Shown: in pieces, positions 35,849-44,011 of the stretch
Layout: each line of letters begins with the position of its first letter
Numbering within the stretch: position 1 is the first letter of the stretch
Assembly (NCBI RefSeq): GCF_900188445.1
Contig: NZ_FZOR01000031.1
Coordinates: forward strand, 36,690 to 100,689
Reading direction: 5' to 3'
DNA from: Actinomadura meyerae
GTDB taxonomy: Bacteria; Actinomycetota; Actinomycetes; Streptosporangiales; Streptosporangiaceae
DNA: 64,000 bases
Notes under the pieces: model-generated
Seen by the model: the letters and a program-made list of their open reading frames with translations, nothing else
The model's database searches: none
Told to the model about the DNA's origin: nothing
Made by a program: the position numbers and the translations under genes

Positions 35849-36909
35849 GCGCCGATGAAGTTCTGCGCGCGGCGGAACAGGCCGAGGGTGATCGAGTGCA
35901 GCAGGTCGCCCGTCTCCTTGGGCGCCTTGCCCGCGAACGCGCGGGCGTGCGTGCCCTCCAGGACGATCCCGAGCTTGAAGCAGGCGAGCACCGCGTACCA
36001 GGTGATGGACGACAGGTCGCGCCCGGCGACGGCGTCCGCGCGCTCGGCGTAGGTGGCGACGAGGTCGCCGGCGTCCGGCAGCCCGCCCGCCTCGCCGAGC
36101 GGCCCGGCCAGCGCGGCGCTCTGGTCGTCGCGGTCCGGCCAGGTGGCCAGCAGCCAGCCGAGGTCGAGCAGCGGGTCGCCGATGGTGCACATCTCCCAGT
36201 CGACGATCGCGGCGACCTCCGGGCCGTCGAAGGAGTACATCAGGTTGGCGAGGTGGTAGTCACCGTGCAGGATGCCCGGCCGCCACAGCGGCGGACGGCG
36301 CTCCTCCAGCCAGCGGGCCACGTCGTCCAGGCCGGGTATGTCGGGGCCGGGATAGCCGTCGAGCGCGCTGTAGGAGTCGAGTTCGGACATCCAGCGGCCC
36401 ACCTGCCGCTCCAGGAACCCCTCGGGCTTGCCGAAGTCGCCCAGCCCGACGGCCTCATGGTCGACCGCGCCCAGTGCCGACAGCGCGCGCGCCGCGTTCA
36501 GCCCCATCTCGCGGCGGACGGACGCGTCGCCCGCGTGCAGGGGCGGGAGCGTGACCGAGGCGTTGAAGCCCTCGACCGGCGTCATCAGGTAGAAGACCGC
36601 GCCGCCCATGACCGACTCGTCGGGGCAGGCGGCGATGAGGCGCGGCGCCGGGACGTCGGTGCCGTCCAGGGCGCCGAGCACGCGCGCCTCGCGGCGCAGG
36701 ACGTCGTTCGTCCTGGCCCGCAGGTGCGCCGGCCCCCGCCGGAGGACGTAGTCGCGGCCGCCCCGGCGGAACCGGATCAGCGTGTTCTGGGTGCCGCCGG
36801 CCAGCGGCGCGACGTCCTCGAACGGGCCGCCCGGCAGGCCCCGGTCGTCCATCCACCCGTCCAGGACGGCGAAGTCCACGAGGGCGCGGTCGATCTTCTC
36901 AGGCTGCAC
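35845..36909 (-). CDS. APH-family phosphotransferase (ACAD10/11 kinase-like)
   Basis: A 354-residue APH-fold protein. VAPLAGGTQNTLIRF is the nucleotide loop, RDYVLRRGPAHL the Lys strand, GILHGDYHLANLMY the catalytic loop and AIVDWEMCTIGDPLLDLGW the metal-binding DxD region. This DWE-GDPxxDLGW pattern is typical of the kinase-like partners of acyl-CoA dehydrogenases (ACAD10/11 N-domain), thought to phosphorylate hydroxyacyl-CoA intermediates. An acyl-CoA dehydrogenase gene lies divergent next to it at 37016, supporting this role. ATG 36909; a GNAT gene overlaps downstream. Confidence 0.85.
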   Translation of the reverse strand: MQPEKIDRALVDFAVLDGWMDDRGLPGGPFEDVAPLAGGTQNTLIRFRRGGRDYVLRRGPAHLRARTNDVLRREARVLGALDGTDVPAPRLIAACPDESVMGGAVFYLMTPVEGFNASVTLPPLHAGDASVRREMGLNAARALSALGAVDHEAVGLGDFGKPEGFLERQVGRWMSELDSYSALDGYPGPDIPGLDDVARWLEERRPPLWRPGILHGDYHLANLMYSFDGPEVAAIVDWEMCTIGDPLLDLGWLLATWPDRDDQSAALAGPLGEAGGLPDAGDLVATYAERADAVAGRDLSSITWYAVLACFKLGIVLEGTHARAFAGKAPKETGDLLHSITLGLFRRAQNFIGA

Positions 36910-36953
36910 GGCGGGTCCCTTTCCGGCGCAAGGTCATCCGGAGGGTAACAGTC

Positions 36954-36965
36954 ATGCACTTGCAT
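36954..36965. promoter_or_regulatory. candidate TetR operator
   Basis: ATGCA-CT-TGCAT, a palindrome with 5-bp arms in the 106-bp divergent region between the phosphotransferase and acyl-CoA dehydrogenase genes. A TetR gene is co-transcribed with the dehydrogenase. A near-identical palindrome is at 31879-31890. Confidence 0.4.
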
Positions 36966-37015
36966 TACTTACTGAGGTAGGCCGATTATCGGGGAAACGA
37001 CGCAGGAGGCTCGCC

Positions 37016-38308
37016 ATGGCATGGGACTTCGAGACCGACCCCGACTACCAGGAACTCCTCGACTGGGCGGACGCCTTCGTCCGGGACGAGGTCGAGCCGC
37101 TCGACCTCGTGCTCGGCGACCCCTACGACAAGACCGACCCCCGCTACAAGCGGCTCGTCCGCCCCCTGCAGGACCAGGTCCGCGACAAGGGGCTGTGGGC
37201 CTGCCACCTCGGCCCCGAGCTCGGCGGGCAGGGCTACGGCCAGGTCAAGCTGGCCCTGCTGAACGAGATCCTCGGCCGCTCCCGGTGGGCGCCGTCGGTG
37301 TTCGGCTGCCAGGCGCCCGACTCCGGCAACGCCGAGATCATCGCCCACTTCGGCACCCCCGGGCAGAAGGAGCGCTACCTGCGGCCCCTGCTGGACGGCG
37401 ACATCTCCTCGTCCTACTCGATGACCGAGCCGCACGGGGGAGCCGACCCCACGCTGTTCACGACGCGCGCCGTCCGGGGCGGGGACGGCTGGGTCATCAA
37501 CGGCGAGAAGTGGTTCTCCTCCAACGCCCGCCACGCCACCTTCCTGATCGTGATGGCGGTGACCAACCCCGACGTGTCGGCCTACGAGGGCATGTCGATG
37601 TTCATCGTGCCCGCCGACGCGCCGGGGCTGACCACCGTCCGCAACGTCGGCGTCGGCGGCGAGCGCGAGGGCTCGCACGGCTACCTGCGCTACGAGGACG
37701 TCCGCGTCCCCGCCGAGAACCTGCTCGGCGAGGAGGGCGGCGCGTTCGCCATCGCGCAGACCCGCCTGGGCGGCGGCCGCATCCACCACGCGATGCGGAC
37801 GATCGCGCAGGTCCGCAAGGCCTTCGACATGATGCTGGAGCGCGCCGTCTCCCGGCAGACCCGGTTCGGCGCCCTGGCCAAGATGCAGATGACCCGCGAG
37901 AAGATCGCCGACAGCTGGATCGAGATCGAGCAGTTCCGGCTGCTCGTCCTGCGCACCGCGTGGCTGATCGACAAGCACGGGGACTACCGGAGGGTCCGCA
38001 AGGACATCGCCGCCGTCAAGGCCGCGATGCCGAAGGTCTACCACGACGTCGTCCAGCGCGCGATGCACCTGCACGGCGCCCTCGGCGTCTCCAACGAGAT
38101 GCCGTTCGCGGGCATGCTGCTGGCCGCCGAGGCGCTCGGCATCGCCGACGGCCCCACCGAGGTCCACAAGATCACCCTGGCCCGGCAGCTGCTGCGCGAC
38201 GTCGAGCCGGTCGAGGGCCTCTGGCCCTCCGGGCACCTCCCGACGCGCCGGGAGGCCGCCCGCGAGCGCTTCGCCGAGGCCCTGGAGCTCGCGATCGCCG
38301 ATGAGTGA
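37016..38308 (+). CDS. acyl-CoA dehydrogenase
   Basis: A 430-residue FAD enzyme. SSYSMTEPHGGADPTLFTTR is the signature region, then VINGEKWFSSNARHATF, LGGGRIHHAMRTIAQ and the C-terminal HGALGVSNEMPF with DGPTEVHKITLARQLL. It oxidises an acyl-CoA at the alpha-beta position and passes electrons to ETF. Length and the GVSNEMP region resemble the ACAD11/FadE-like group with long-chain or branched substrates. ATG 37016 has a perfect AGGAGG. It is divergent from an ACAD10/11-type kinase and overlaps a TetR gene by 8 bp. Confidence 0.95.
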   Translation: MAWDFETDPDYQELLDWADAFVRDEVEPLDLVLGDPYDKTDPRYKRLVRPLQDQVRDKGLWACHLGPELGGQGYGQVKLALLNEILGRSRWAPSVFGCQAPDSGNAEIIAHFGTPGQKERYLRPLLDGDISSSYSMTEPHGGADPTLFTTRAVRGGDGWVINGEKWFSSNARHATFLIVMAVTNPDVSAYEGMSMFIVPADAPGLTTVRNVGVGGEREGSHGYLRYEDVRVPAENLLGEEGGAFAIAQTRLGGGRIHHAMRTIAQVRKAFDMMLERAVSRQTRFGALAKMQMTREKIADSWIEIEQFRLLVLRTAWLIDKHGDYRRVRKDIAAVKAAMPKVYHDVVQRAMHLHGALGVSNEMPFAGMLLAAEALGIADGPTEVHKITLARQLLRDVEPVEGLWPSGHLPTRREAARERFAEALELAIADE

Positions 38309-38933
38309 CACGCGCGAGCGGCTGCTGGACGCCGCCGAGGCCCTCTACGCCGCGCGCGGCGTCGACGCCGTCAGCCTCCGGGAGATCCTCCAGGAGGCCG
38401 GCGCCCGCAACGCCACGGCCGTCCAGTACCACTTCGGGGACCGCGCGGGCATCCTCAGCGCGATCTTCGCCCGGCACGCCCCCGACGTGGAGGCCCGCCG
38501 GCACGCCCTGCTCGACGCCTACGAGGACGGCGAGCGGGGCGTCCGGCCCCTCGCCGCCGCCCTCGTCCGCCCGCTCGCGGCCCGCCTGGCCGACCCGTCC
38601 GGCCGGGCCTACCTGCAGATCTGGGCGGACGTGGTGAACCGGCCGGACCCGCTCGTCCCCGTGGCCGTCCTGGACGACCCCCGCGACAGCCTGTGCCGGT
38701 GGCGGAACCTCGTCGAACCCCTCCTGGAAGAGGACGCGGCCCGCCTGCACCGCCGCTTCACCGCCATCCTGTACGCCTCGATCGAGCTGGCCCGCCGCGC
38801 CCGCTCCGGCCCCCGCACCGACGACCGGCTGTTCACCAGCTACCTGATCGACGTCGTCGCGGCGATCCTCGGCGCCCCCGTCTCGCCCGAGACCCGCCGC
38901 CTCGCCGCCGAGCGCGACGCCGCCCGCGGATGA
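38301..38933 (+). CDS. TetR/AcrR-family regulator
   Basis: A 210-residue regulator. The N-terminal HTH (RERLLDAAEALYAARGVDAV, then ATAVQYHFGDRAGILSAIFA) lies at residues ~5-55 and an all-alpha ligand domain follows. ATG 38301 lies within the last codons of the acyl-CoA dehydrogenase gene (8-bp overlap), so the two are translationally coupled. It probably represses this lipid-metabolism operon, likely via the palindrome at 36954-36965 and with an acyl-CoA ligand. Confidence 0.92.
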   Translation: MSDTRERLLDAAEALYAARGVDAVSLREILQEAGARNATAVQYHFGDRAGILSAIFARHAPDVEARRHALLDAYEDGERGVRPLAAALVRPLAARLADPSGRAYLQIWADVVNRPDPLVPVAVLDDPRDSLCRWRNLVEPLLEEDAARLHRRFTAILYASIELARRARSGPRTDDRLFTSYLIDVVAAILGAPVSPETRRLAAERDAARG

Positions 38934-39004
38934 GGTGACATCCGTCCAAGACGGGGCGGATCCGCGCCCCGCACACTGGGCATGCCACACCCAGGGAGGA
39001 CGAC

Positions 39005-39367
39005 ATGACGAGCGAGATCCGCCGGACCTTCTACCCGCTGATCAGGTCCGCCGACCCGGCGCGGACGATGGCGTGGCTGGAGAAGGCGTTCGGCTTCACC
39101 GAGGTCGCCGCGCACAGGGACGGCACCGGCAAGATCGTCCACGCCGAGATGCGCTTCGACACCGGCCTGGTGATGTTCGGCTCCGCCGCGAAGTCGCCGG
39201 CGTCGGTCTACGTCGCCGTCGACGACCCCGACGCCCACCACGACCGCGCGAAGGCCGCCGGCGCCGAGATCATCAGCCCCCTCACCGACCAGGACTACGG
39301 CTCCCGCGACTACGCGGCCCGCGACCCCGACGGCAACACCTGGTACTTCGGCACCTACCGCCCCTGA
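39005..39367 (+). CDS. glyoxalase/VOC-family protein
   Basis: A 120-residue single vicinal-oxygen-chelate domain: DPARTMAWLEKAFGFTEVAA, KIVHAEMRF, VYVAVDDPDAHHDRAKAAGA and DPDGNTWYFGTY. It is probably a metal-binding antibiotic-resistance-like or isomerase-type VOC protein; the substrate is unknown. ATG 39005 has AGGGAGG upstream. A GC-rich hairpin region follows. Confidence 0.9.
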   Translation: MTSEIRRTFYPLIRSADPARTMAWLEKAFGFTEVAAHRDGTGKIVHAEMRFDTGLVMFGSAAKSPASVYVAVDDPDAHHDRAKAAGAEIISPLTDQDYGSRDYAARDPDGNTWYFGTYRP

Positions 39368-39375
39368 CCCGGGCG

Positions 39376-39443
39376 CCCCGCCCCCGACCCGAACGCCGGC
39401 CTCTGCGGCCCGCGGCGGGTTATTCGGAGGCTCGGGGGCGGGG
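39376..39443 (+). other. structured non-coding segment upstream of the TROVE-like gene
   Basis: The 12-nt arms CCCCGCCCCCGA (39376-39387) and TCGGGGGCGGGG (39432-39443) pair perfectly around a 44-nt interior that holds a GGCC/GGCC stem. It may simply terminate the VOC gene. Because TROVE proteins bind structured Y-type RNAs that are often encoded next door, it is also a candidate non-coding RNA. No transcript evidence is available. Confidence 0.3.
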
Positions 39444-39579
39444 GGCGGTGTTACGGTTCGGGGGCCGGCCGCGGGACTTCGGTGCGACTTCCGGAACCCA
39501 CCTTTACAGTGATGATTCGCAGCTCGCGCTTCCCTTCCCCGGCCGGCGCCTCCCTCCCCCCGAGCGAGCCTGGGAAACG

Positions 39580-41001
39580 ATGAGCGAGACGTTCGCGGAC
39601 CTCGTCGCGTGCGAGGACGTGCTGATGTTCGTCAACGCGGCGATCACCTCGACCGGGCAGCGGGAGTTCCACGCCGGCGGGGGAGAGCAGCGGCTCAGCC
39701 TCGGCTTCCTGCACGAGTACATGCTGGAGAACTACCGCGAGGTGTACGCGGCCGCGCTCGCGCTGGACGTCAACGACCACAACGCGGCGATCATCATCCG
39801 GAACCTGCTGGTGCGGGCCGGGGACGTCCCGGTCGAGCGGCGCAGGCGGGAGGGGCGGCTGATCGCGCGGCGGCTGGAGCGGATGCCGCGGCAGCGCGTG
39901 TACCGGCTCTTCCGGGAGCTGCGGCGGCTCGGGGTGAACAACCGGCGGACGCGCGCGATCATCCGCGACTGGATGGCCGGGCGCCGCGACCCCGCGTTCG
40001 ACCTCGTCAAGTACCGGGGCGCGGTGAAGGACGTGGCGCGGCACGCGCACCTGCGCTTCGACCGGGAGCAGCACTGCTTCCTGTTCGCGCCGCGGGCGGT
40101 CAAGGCGTTCGAGACGCCGATCTTCGAGCAGTGGCGCCGGGCGCACTACGAGCAGGCCGCGATCTACGAGCTGCCGTACACGGTCGCGGAGGGCTTCGCG
40201 GCCAAGCACGGGATCCCGCGCGAGGTGTTCCTGGAGCGGATCGAGCCGCGGATGACGCGGCTGGAGCGGCTGCGCGCGCAGGGCGCCGGCGTCCCGGCGG
40301 ACCTCTCTGAGATGCCGCTGACGCGGCTCGCGACGTACGTGCTGTCGCTGCCGCTGGACGAGCGGGCCGCGCGGCGCGCCGAGCTGTCCCAGGCGCTGCG
40401 CACCGCGGCCGGGCGGCTCGCCGGCGCGGCCCGCGGGTCGTGGGGCCGGGTCACCGCCGTCCTGGACGACAGCTACTCCTCCCTCGGATCGGGGGAGAAG
40501 CGCCGCCGCCCGCTCGCGGTCGCGCTCGCGGTGCACTACCTGCTGGAGGCGCTGGCGAAGGACTACACGCCGCTGTGGACGTCGGGCCGCGCCGACGAGC
40601 TGCTGCTCTACCCGTCCGGCCCGACGCCGCTCGGCCTGCGGATCATCGACGCGCTCGACACCGCCCCCGAGCGTCTCCTGATCGTCTCCGACGGCTGGGA
40701 CAACGCGCCGCCCGGCCTCGCCGCCGACGTGCTGCGGATCTGGCGGACCAGGCTCGACCCGGGCCACCGGCTGGCGCCCGGCCACCGGATGCTGATCGTG
40801 CACCTCAACCCGGTGTACGACGCGGAGGGCTTCGAGGTGCGGCGGCTGGCCCCGGGCGTCCCGACGGCGGGCATCCGCGACGCCGGGAACCTCGCCACGC
40901 TGGTGGAGCTGGCGCGGTTCGCCGAGGGGCGGGTCGGGCTCGCCAAGCTGCTGGCCCACCTCGACGACCGCGTCGCCCGGTTCCTGGGAGTGCGGGCATG
41001 A
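39580..41001 (+). CDS. TROVE-like / von Willebrand A-domain protein
   Basis: A 473-residue protein. Residues ~1-270 are helical. FRELRRLGVNNRRTRAIIRD, then WMAGRRDPAFDLVKYRGAVK and DVARHAHLRF recall the HEAT-like ring of TROVE (Ro60/Rsr) proteins, especially the KYR...RxAH element. Residues ~290-470 are a vWA domain with an intact MIDAS start (LDDSYSSLGSG, D296-S298-S300) and LLIVSDGWDNAPPGL. The architecture is that of Ro60, an RNA-binding quality-control protein. ATG 39580 overlaps nothing; the next gene overlaps by ATGA. The TROVE assignment is by eye and moderate. Confidence 0.65.
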   Translation: MSETFADLVACEDVLMFVNAAITSTGQREFHAGGGEQRLSLGFLHEYMLENYREVYAAALALDVNDHNAAIIIRNLLVRAGDVPVERRRREGRLIARRLERMPRQRVYRLFRELRRLGVNNRRTRAIIRDWMAGRRDPAFDLVKYRGAVKDVARHAHLRFDREQHCFLFAPRAVKAFETPIFEQWRRAHYEQAAIYELPYTVAEGFAAKHGIPREVFLERIEPRMTRLERLRAQGAGVPADLSEMPLTRLATYVLSLPLDERAARRAELSQALRTAAGRLAGAARGSWGRVTAVLDDSYSSLGSGEKRRRPLAVALAVHYLLEALAKDYTPLWTSGRADELLLYPSGPTPLGLRIIDALDTAPERLLIVSDGWDNAPPGLAADVLRIWRTRLDPGHRLAPGHRMLIVHLNPVYDAEGFEVRRLAPGVPTAGIRDAGNLATLVELARFAEGRVGLAKLLAHLDDRVARFLGVRA

Positions 41002-42134
41002 CGTTCGAACTGGGCGGCCTGGAGACGGGCCCCGCGCAGGTGTGGGGCTCGGTGCGGCTCGTCCCGCTGATCCGCGACGAGCCCGTCCCCAACCTGCGGC
41101 TGCACCGCAAGGTGTACGCCGAGCCGGTGTCGGTCGTGGACGTCGGCGACGCCGACTACGTGTCGTTCGTCCCGCACGCCTTCGTGGCGTCGTGGGACGA
41201 CGGCGGCCGGGCTCCCGGCGCCTCGTACGGGACGCGGCTGCTGGAGCGCGACGCCGGCGAGGCGCCGCCGCGCATCCCGGTGCGGATCGTGCGGCGCATG
41301 GCGCGCAAGGCGAGCAAGGACCGGCTCCGCTTCCTGCCCCTGCACCTGGCCGTCGAGGGCTACCTCGCGCTGCACTTCGGCGGCCCGGAGATCGCCTGGG
41401 ACGAGTGGGCGCGCCGGGCCGTCCGCCGGGGCCTGTCGCCCCGCTGCGAGGAGGCCTACACCGGCGCCCGGGTGCGGGGGCTGGAGGACGCGCTGCGGAT
41501 CTTCGAGATCCATCCGGGGCAGTGCGGCGTCATGGTCTACGTCGCCGACTCGCTGGCGAGCGCGTTCGCGGTCCCGCACCCCGACGACTACCGGGCGCTG
41601 CACCCGACGCTCGTCGAGGACCTCTTCGGCGAGCTGATCTACACCTACGGGCTGCTGGGCGCGCCGCCCGGCGACCTGACCGCCCGCATCGACGACACCG
41701 CGATCCGGTCCCTGGCGGACCTGCGGGCCGCCGCCGAGCTCCAGCGGGACGAGTGGGCGTCGTTCCACGACGCGGTGATGGCCGGGCGCCTGTTCGACGA
41801 GGCCGGAACCCGCCAGGTCGTCCAGCGCCTGCACGGGTTCGAGCTGGCGCGGTTCCTGCCCTCGTTCGCGCTGCGCGGCGAGAACCACATCGGCGAGACG
41901 ATCACCGGCGAGGACGGCCGGATCGCCTACCTGAAGTCGTTCCGGCTGTCGGAGACGCAGGTCCGGCGCGGATACCTGCTGCGCAGGCTCGCCGAGCACG
42001 ACTGGCGGCTGAGCGCCACCGCCGCGGCCCTCGGCACCGGTGAGGCGGCGCTGGCGCTGCGCCTGGAGCGGGCGGGGTTCGGGTACCTGCTGAGGCAGGA
42101 CGTCCTCGACCACTACCGGGCGCGGGCTACCTGA
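40998..42134 (+). CDS. ARPP-2-like protein with C-terminal Fis-type HTH
   Basis: A 378-residue protein. The N-terminal half (GPAQVWGSVRLVPLIRDEPV, YVSFVPHAFVASW, LRFLPLHLAVEGYLALHFGG, FEIHPGQCGVMVYVADSLAS) matches what I recall as the ARPP-2 domain family, described computationally in prokaryotic conflict and RNA-metabolism contexts. The last ~45 residues (RRGYLLRRLAEHDWRLSATA, AALALRLERAGFGYLL) form a Fis-like helix-turn-helix. Translation is coupled to the TROVE-like/vWA gene (ATGA). The 3' end overlaps the convergent deacetylase gene by 8 bp. The domain name is from memory and the function is unproven. Confidence 0.6.
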   Translation: MTFELGGLETGPAQVWGSVRLVPLIRDEPVPNLRLHRKVYAEPVSVVDVGDADYVSFVPHAFVASWDDGGRAPGASYGTRLLERDAGEAPPRIPVRIVRRMARKASKDRLRFLPLHLAVEGYLALHFGGPEIAWDEWARRAVRRGLSPRCEEAYTGARVRGLEDALRIFEIHPGQCGVMVYVADSLASAFAVPHPDDYRALHPTLVEDLFGELIYTYGLLGAPPGDLTARIDDTAIRSLADLRAAAELQRDEWASFHDAVMAGRLFDEAGTRQVVQRLHGFELARFLPSFALRGENHIGETITGEDGRIAYLKSFRLSETQVRRGYLLRRLAEHDWRLSATAAALGTGEAALALRLERAGFGYLLRQDVLDHYRARAT

Positions 42135-42939
42135 GGCCGGCGAACAGGTCCTCCTCCCGGTCCGGGGCGTCGACGCGGCAGAAGTGCCGGACGAACGCCT
42201 CGAACGAGAACGCCGCGCGCTGCATCTCCTCCGGCATCCGCAGCAGGAAGATGTTCTCGCCCTGGCTGGCGTGCGCCTCCAGCGCCTTGCGCTTGGCGTC
42301 CACGTGCGCGGAGACGTCGACCACGCCGGTGATCAGCTCGTCGGGGGTGCCGAAGTCGTCCGGCGGGTCGAAGTCGATCTCGACGCCGGCCGCCTTGACG
42401 GCGTCGGTCATCTGCTCGATGCCCGAGCGGGGGATGGCGGTGTAGTACAGCTTGTCGGGGATCCCGGTCCGCTCCGCGGCGGCCAGCGCGACGCGGTGCG
42501 CCTGGATGTGGTCGGGGTGCCCGTAGCCGCCGTTCTCGTCGTAGGTGACGACCACCTGCGGCCGGTACCGCTCCATCAGCTCGGCCAGCCTCCCCGCGGA
42601 CTCGTCGAGCGGGACGTTCGCGAACGCGCGCGGGTCGTCGTTGGCCGCCCAGCCGTCCATGCCGGAGTCGCGGTAGCCGAGCAGCTCCACGTGGCCGATG
42701 CCGAGCAGCGCGGCCGACTCGCGGAGCTCGCCGAGGCGGCGCCGCGCGACCTCCTCGGCGTCGTGGCCGGGCTCGCCGGGCTTCACGCCGCCGGAGTCGT
42801 CGCCCTGCTCGCCGTTGGTGCAGGTGACCAAAACCGTCCGGATCCCCTCGGCGGCGCTGCGGGCCAGCAGGCCGCCGGTTCCGAGGACCTCGTCGTCCGG
42901 GTGGGCGTGGACGGCCATCAGCGTGAGTTCGTGCGTCAT
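42127..42939 (-). CDS. PIG-L family deacetylase
   Basis: A 270-residue zinc amidohydrolase. The metal motif AHPDDE is at residues ~11-16 (LMAVHAHPDDEVLGTGGLLA) and the second ligand is in YDENGGYGHPDHIQAHRVAL. The family includes MshB and mycothiol conjugate amidase Mca. The overall sequence is closer to the Mca/MshB-like group, but it lacks enough specific residues to say which. It deacetylates a GlcNAc-type or mycothiol conjugate substrate. ATG 42939. It ends 8 bp inside the convergent ARPP-2-like gene. Confidence 0.88.
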   Translation of the reverse strand: MTHELTLMAVHAHPDDEVLGTGGLLARSAAEGIRTVLVTCTNGEQGDDSGGVKPGEPGHDAEEVARRRLGELRESAALLGIGHVELLGYRDSGMDGWAANDDPRAFANVPLDESAGRLAELMERYRPQVVVTYDENGGYGHPDHIQAHRVALAAAERTGIPDKLYYTAIPRSGIEQMTDAVKAAGVEIDFDPPDDFGTPDELITGVVDVSAHVDAKRKALEAHASQGENIFLLRMPEEMQRAAFSFEAFVRHFCRVDAPDREEDLFAGLR

Positions 42940-42993
42940 CCGGGCTCCTCAAGGGGTTTCGGCCGTCCACCCTACGTCCCGGCGCGCGGAGTT

Positions 42994-43083
42994 GATCAGA
43001 CCTGCGGAGTCGATCAGACCTGCGGAGTCGATCAGAGCCGCGGGGTCGATCGGACCGGCGAGGTCGATCAGGCCTGGGAGGTG
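42994..43083. repeat. 18-bp tandem repeat, five units
   Basis: Units at 42994-43011, 43012-43029, 43030-43047, 43048-43065 and 43066-43083. The first two are identical (GATCAGACCTGCGGAGTC) and the others diverge stepwise. The last unit includes the TGA stop and final codons of the second amidotransferase gene, so the array seems to have grown from that gene end. It lies in the gap before the deacetylase gene. Copy number may vary between strains. Confidence 0.9.
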
Positions 43084-43922
43084 GATTCCGCCGGCGACAG
43101 GTCCGCGGGCGTCAGCTGGTGCGCGGGCGCGTCGAACGGGAACTCCGAGGACGAGTGCAGGCCGTCCTGCATGAGCAGTTCGCCGGGTTCGAGGAGCCGC
43201 CAGTCGGGGTCGTCGTCCATCGGCTCGCTGGCGAGGACCATCCCCGGGCACCCCACCCGGTGCGCCGCCACCGTCACCTGGCCGGGCTCGTGGCCCGAGC
43301 CCAGGCGCCGTGCGGGGCCCGGACTGTCCAGCGTGGGCCTGAGCACCCACAGCTCGTGGGTGTCCGGGTACCGCAGCGCCCACATCCGACGCGACTCGGC
43401 GAGCAGGATGTTCAGCGCGAACAGGGGAAGTTCGGCGGCGATGCGGCGCACGGCCGCGACCAGCCCCGCGGTGGTGTCGCCGTGCCGCCGGATCTCGGCG
43501 GTGATGTAGGCGAAGACCAGCTCCGAGTCGGTCTGGCCCTGGATCTGCGGGCAGTCCACGTCGGTGAGCCACGAGCCGAGGTCGTCCAGGCCGCGCACCA
43601 CGCCGTTGTGGGCGAACAGCCGGTCGTCCATGACGAACGGGTGCGAGTTGTGGACGTCCGGAGCCCCCGTCGAGGCATAGCGGACGTGCGATATGAACGT
43701 GTGCGACACGATGTTGCGGGCCTCGGAGTTGAAGTCGGCGTCCTGGAACGCCGCGATCGGCGCGCGGTCGCGGACGGGCTCCTCGCCGAGCGAGAACCAG
43801 CCGAGCCCCGTCCCGTCCGGCATGCGGCGGGACTGGAACTCCAGGCTCTCGGGCGCGTCCAGCAGCCAGAACGTGGCGTGGACGCGCGGCCCGCCCGTGG
43901 TCATCCCGAACAGTCGGCACAT
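43068..43922 (-). CDS. class II glutamine amidotransferase (YafJ/EgtC-like)
   Basis: A 284-residue paralogue of the protein at 25456-26454, near-identical in the Ntn core: MCRLFGMTTGG, DGTGLGWFSLGEEPVRDRAP, HTFISHVRYAST, HPFVMDDRLFAHNGVV and TDSELVFAYITAEI. Cys2 is the nucleophile, which fixes ATG 43922 over the in-frame ATG at 43958. It lacks the Pro/Ala-rich tail of the other copy and has a short insertion before VLASEPMDDD. Its stop codon lies inside an 18-bp tandem repeat. The two genes are probably the result of gene duplication within the genome. Confidence 0.9.
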   Translation of the reverse strand: MCRLFGMTTGGPRVHATFWLLDAPESLEFQSRRMPDGTGLGWFSLGEEPVRDRAPIAAFQDADFNSEARNIVSHTFISHVRYASTGAPDVHNSHPFVMDDRLFAHNGVVRGLDDLGSWLTDVDCPQIQGQTDSELVFAYITAEIRRHGDTTAGLVAAVRRIAAELPLFALNILLAESRRMWALRYPDTHELWVLRPTLDSPGPARRLGSGHEPGQVTVAAHRVGCPGMVLASEPMDDDPDWRLLEPGELLMQDGLHSSSEFPFDAPAHQLTPADLSPAESTSQA

Positions 43923-44011
43923 GCCCGCAGGATGCCCGCAGAGCGCGCGCCGGAACACGGTGCGCGAAATGACCTTCTGCCGGACGCCCGCGATGACGTA
44001 CCGTCCGGTGT

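Noticed and set aside
42994..43083. Possible CRISPR array
   Set aside because: Units are directly adjacent with no spacers, 18 bp long, and no cas genes are near.
43923..43958. Longer start for the second amidotransferase
   Set aside because: Class II amidotransferases need Cys as residue 2, which fixes the start at 43922.
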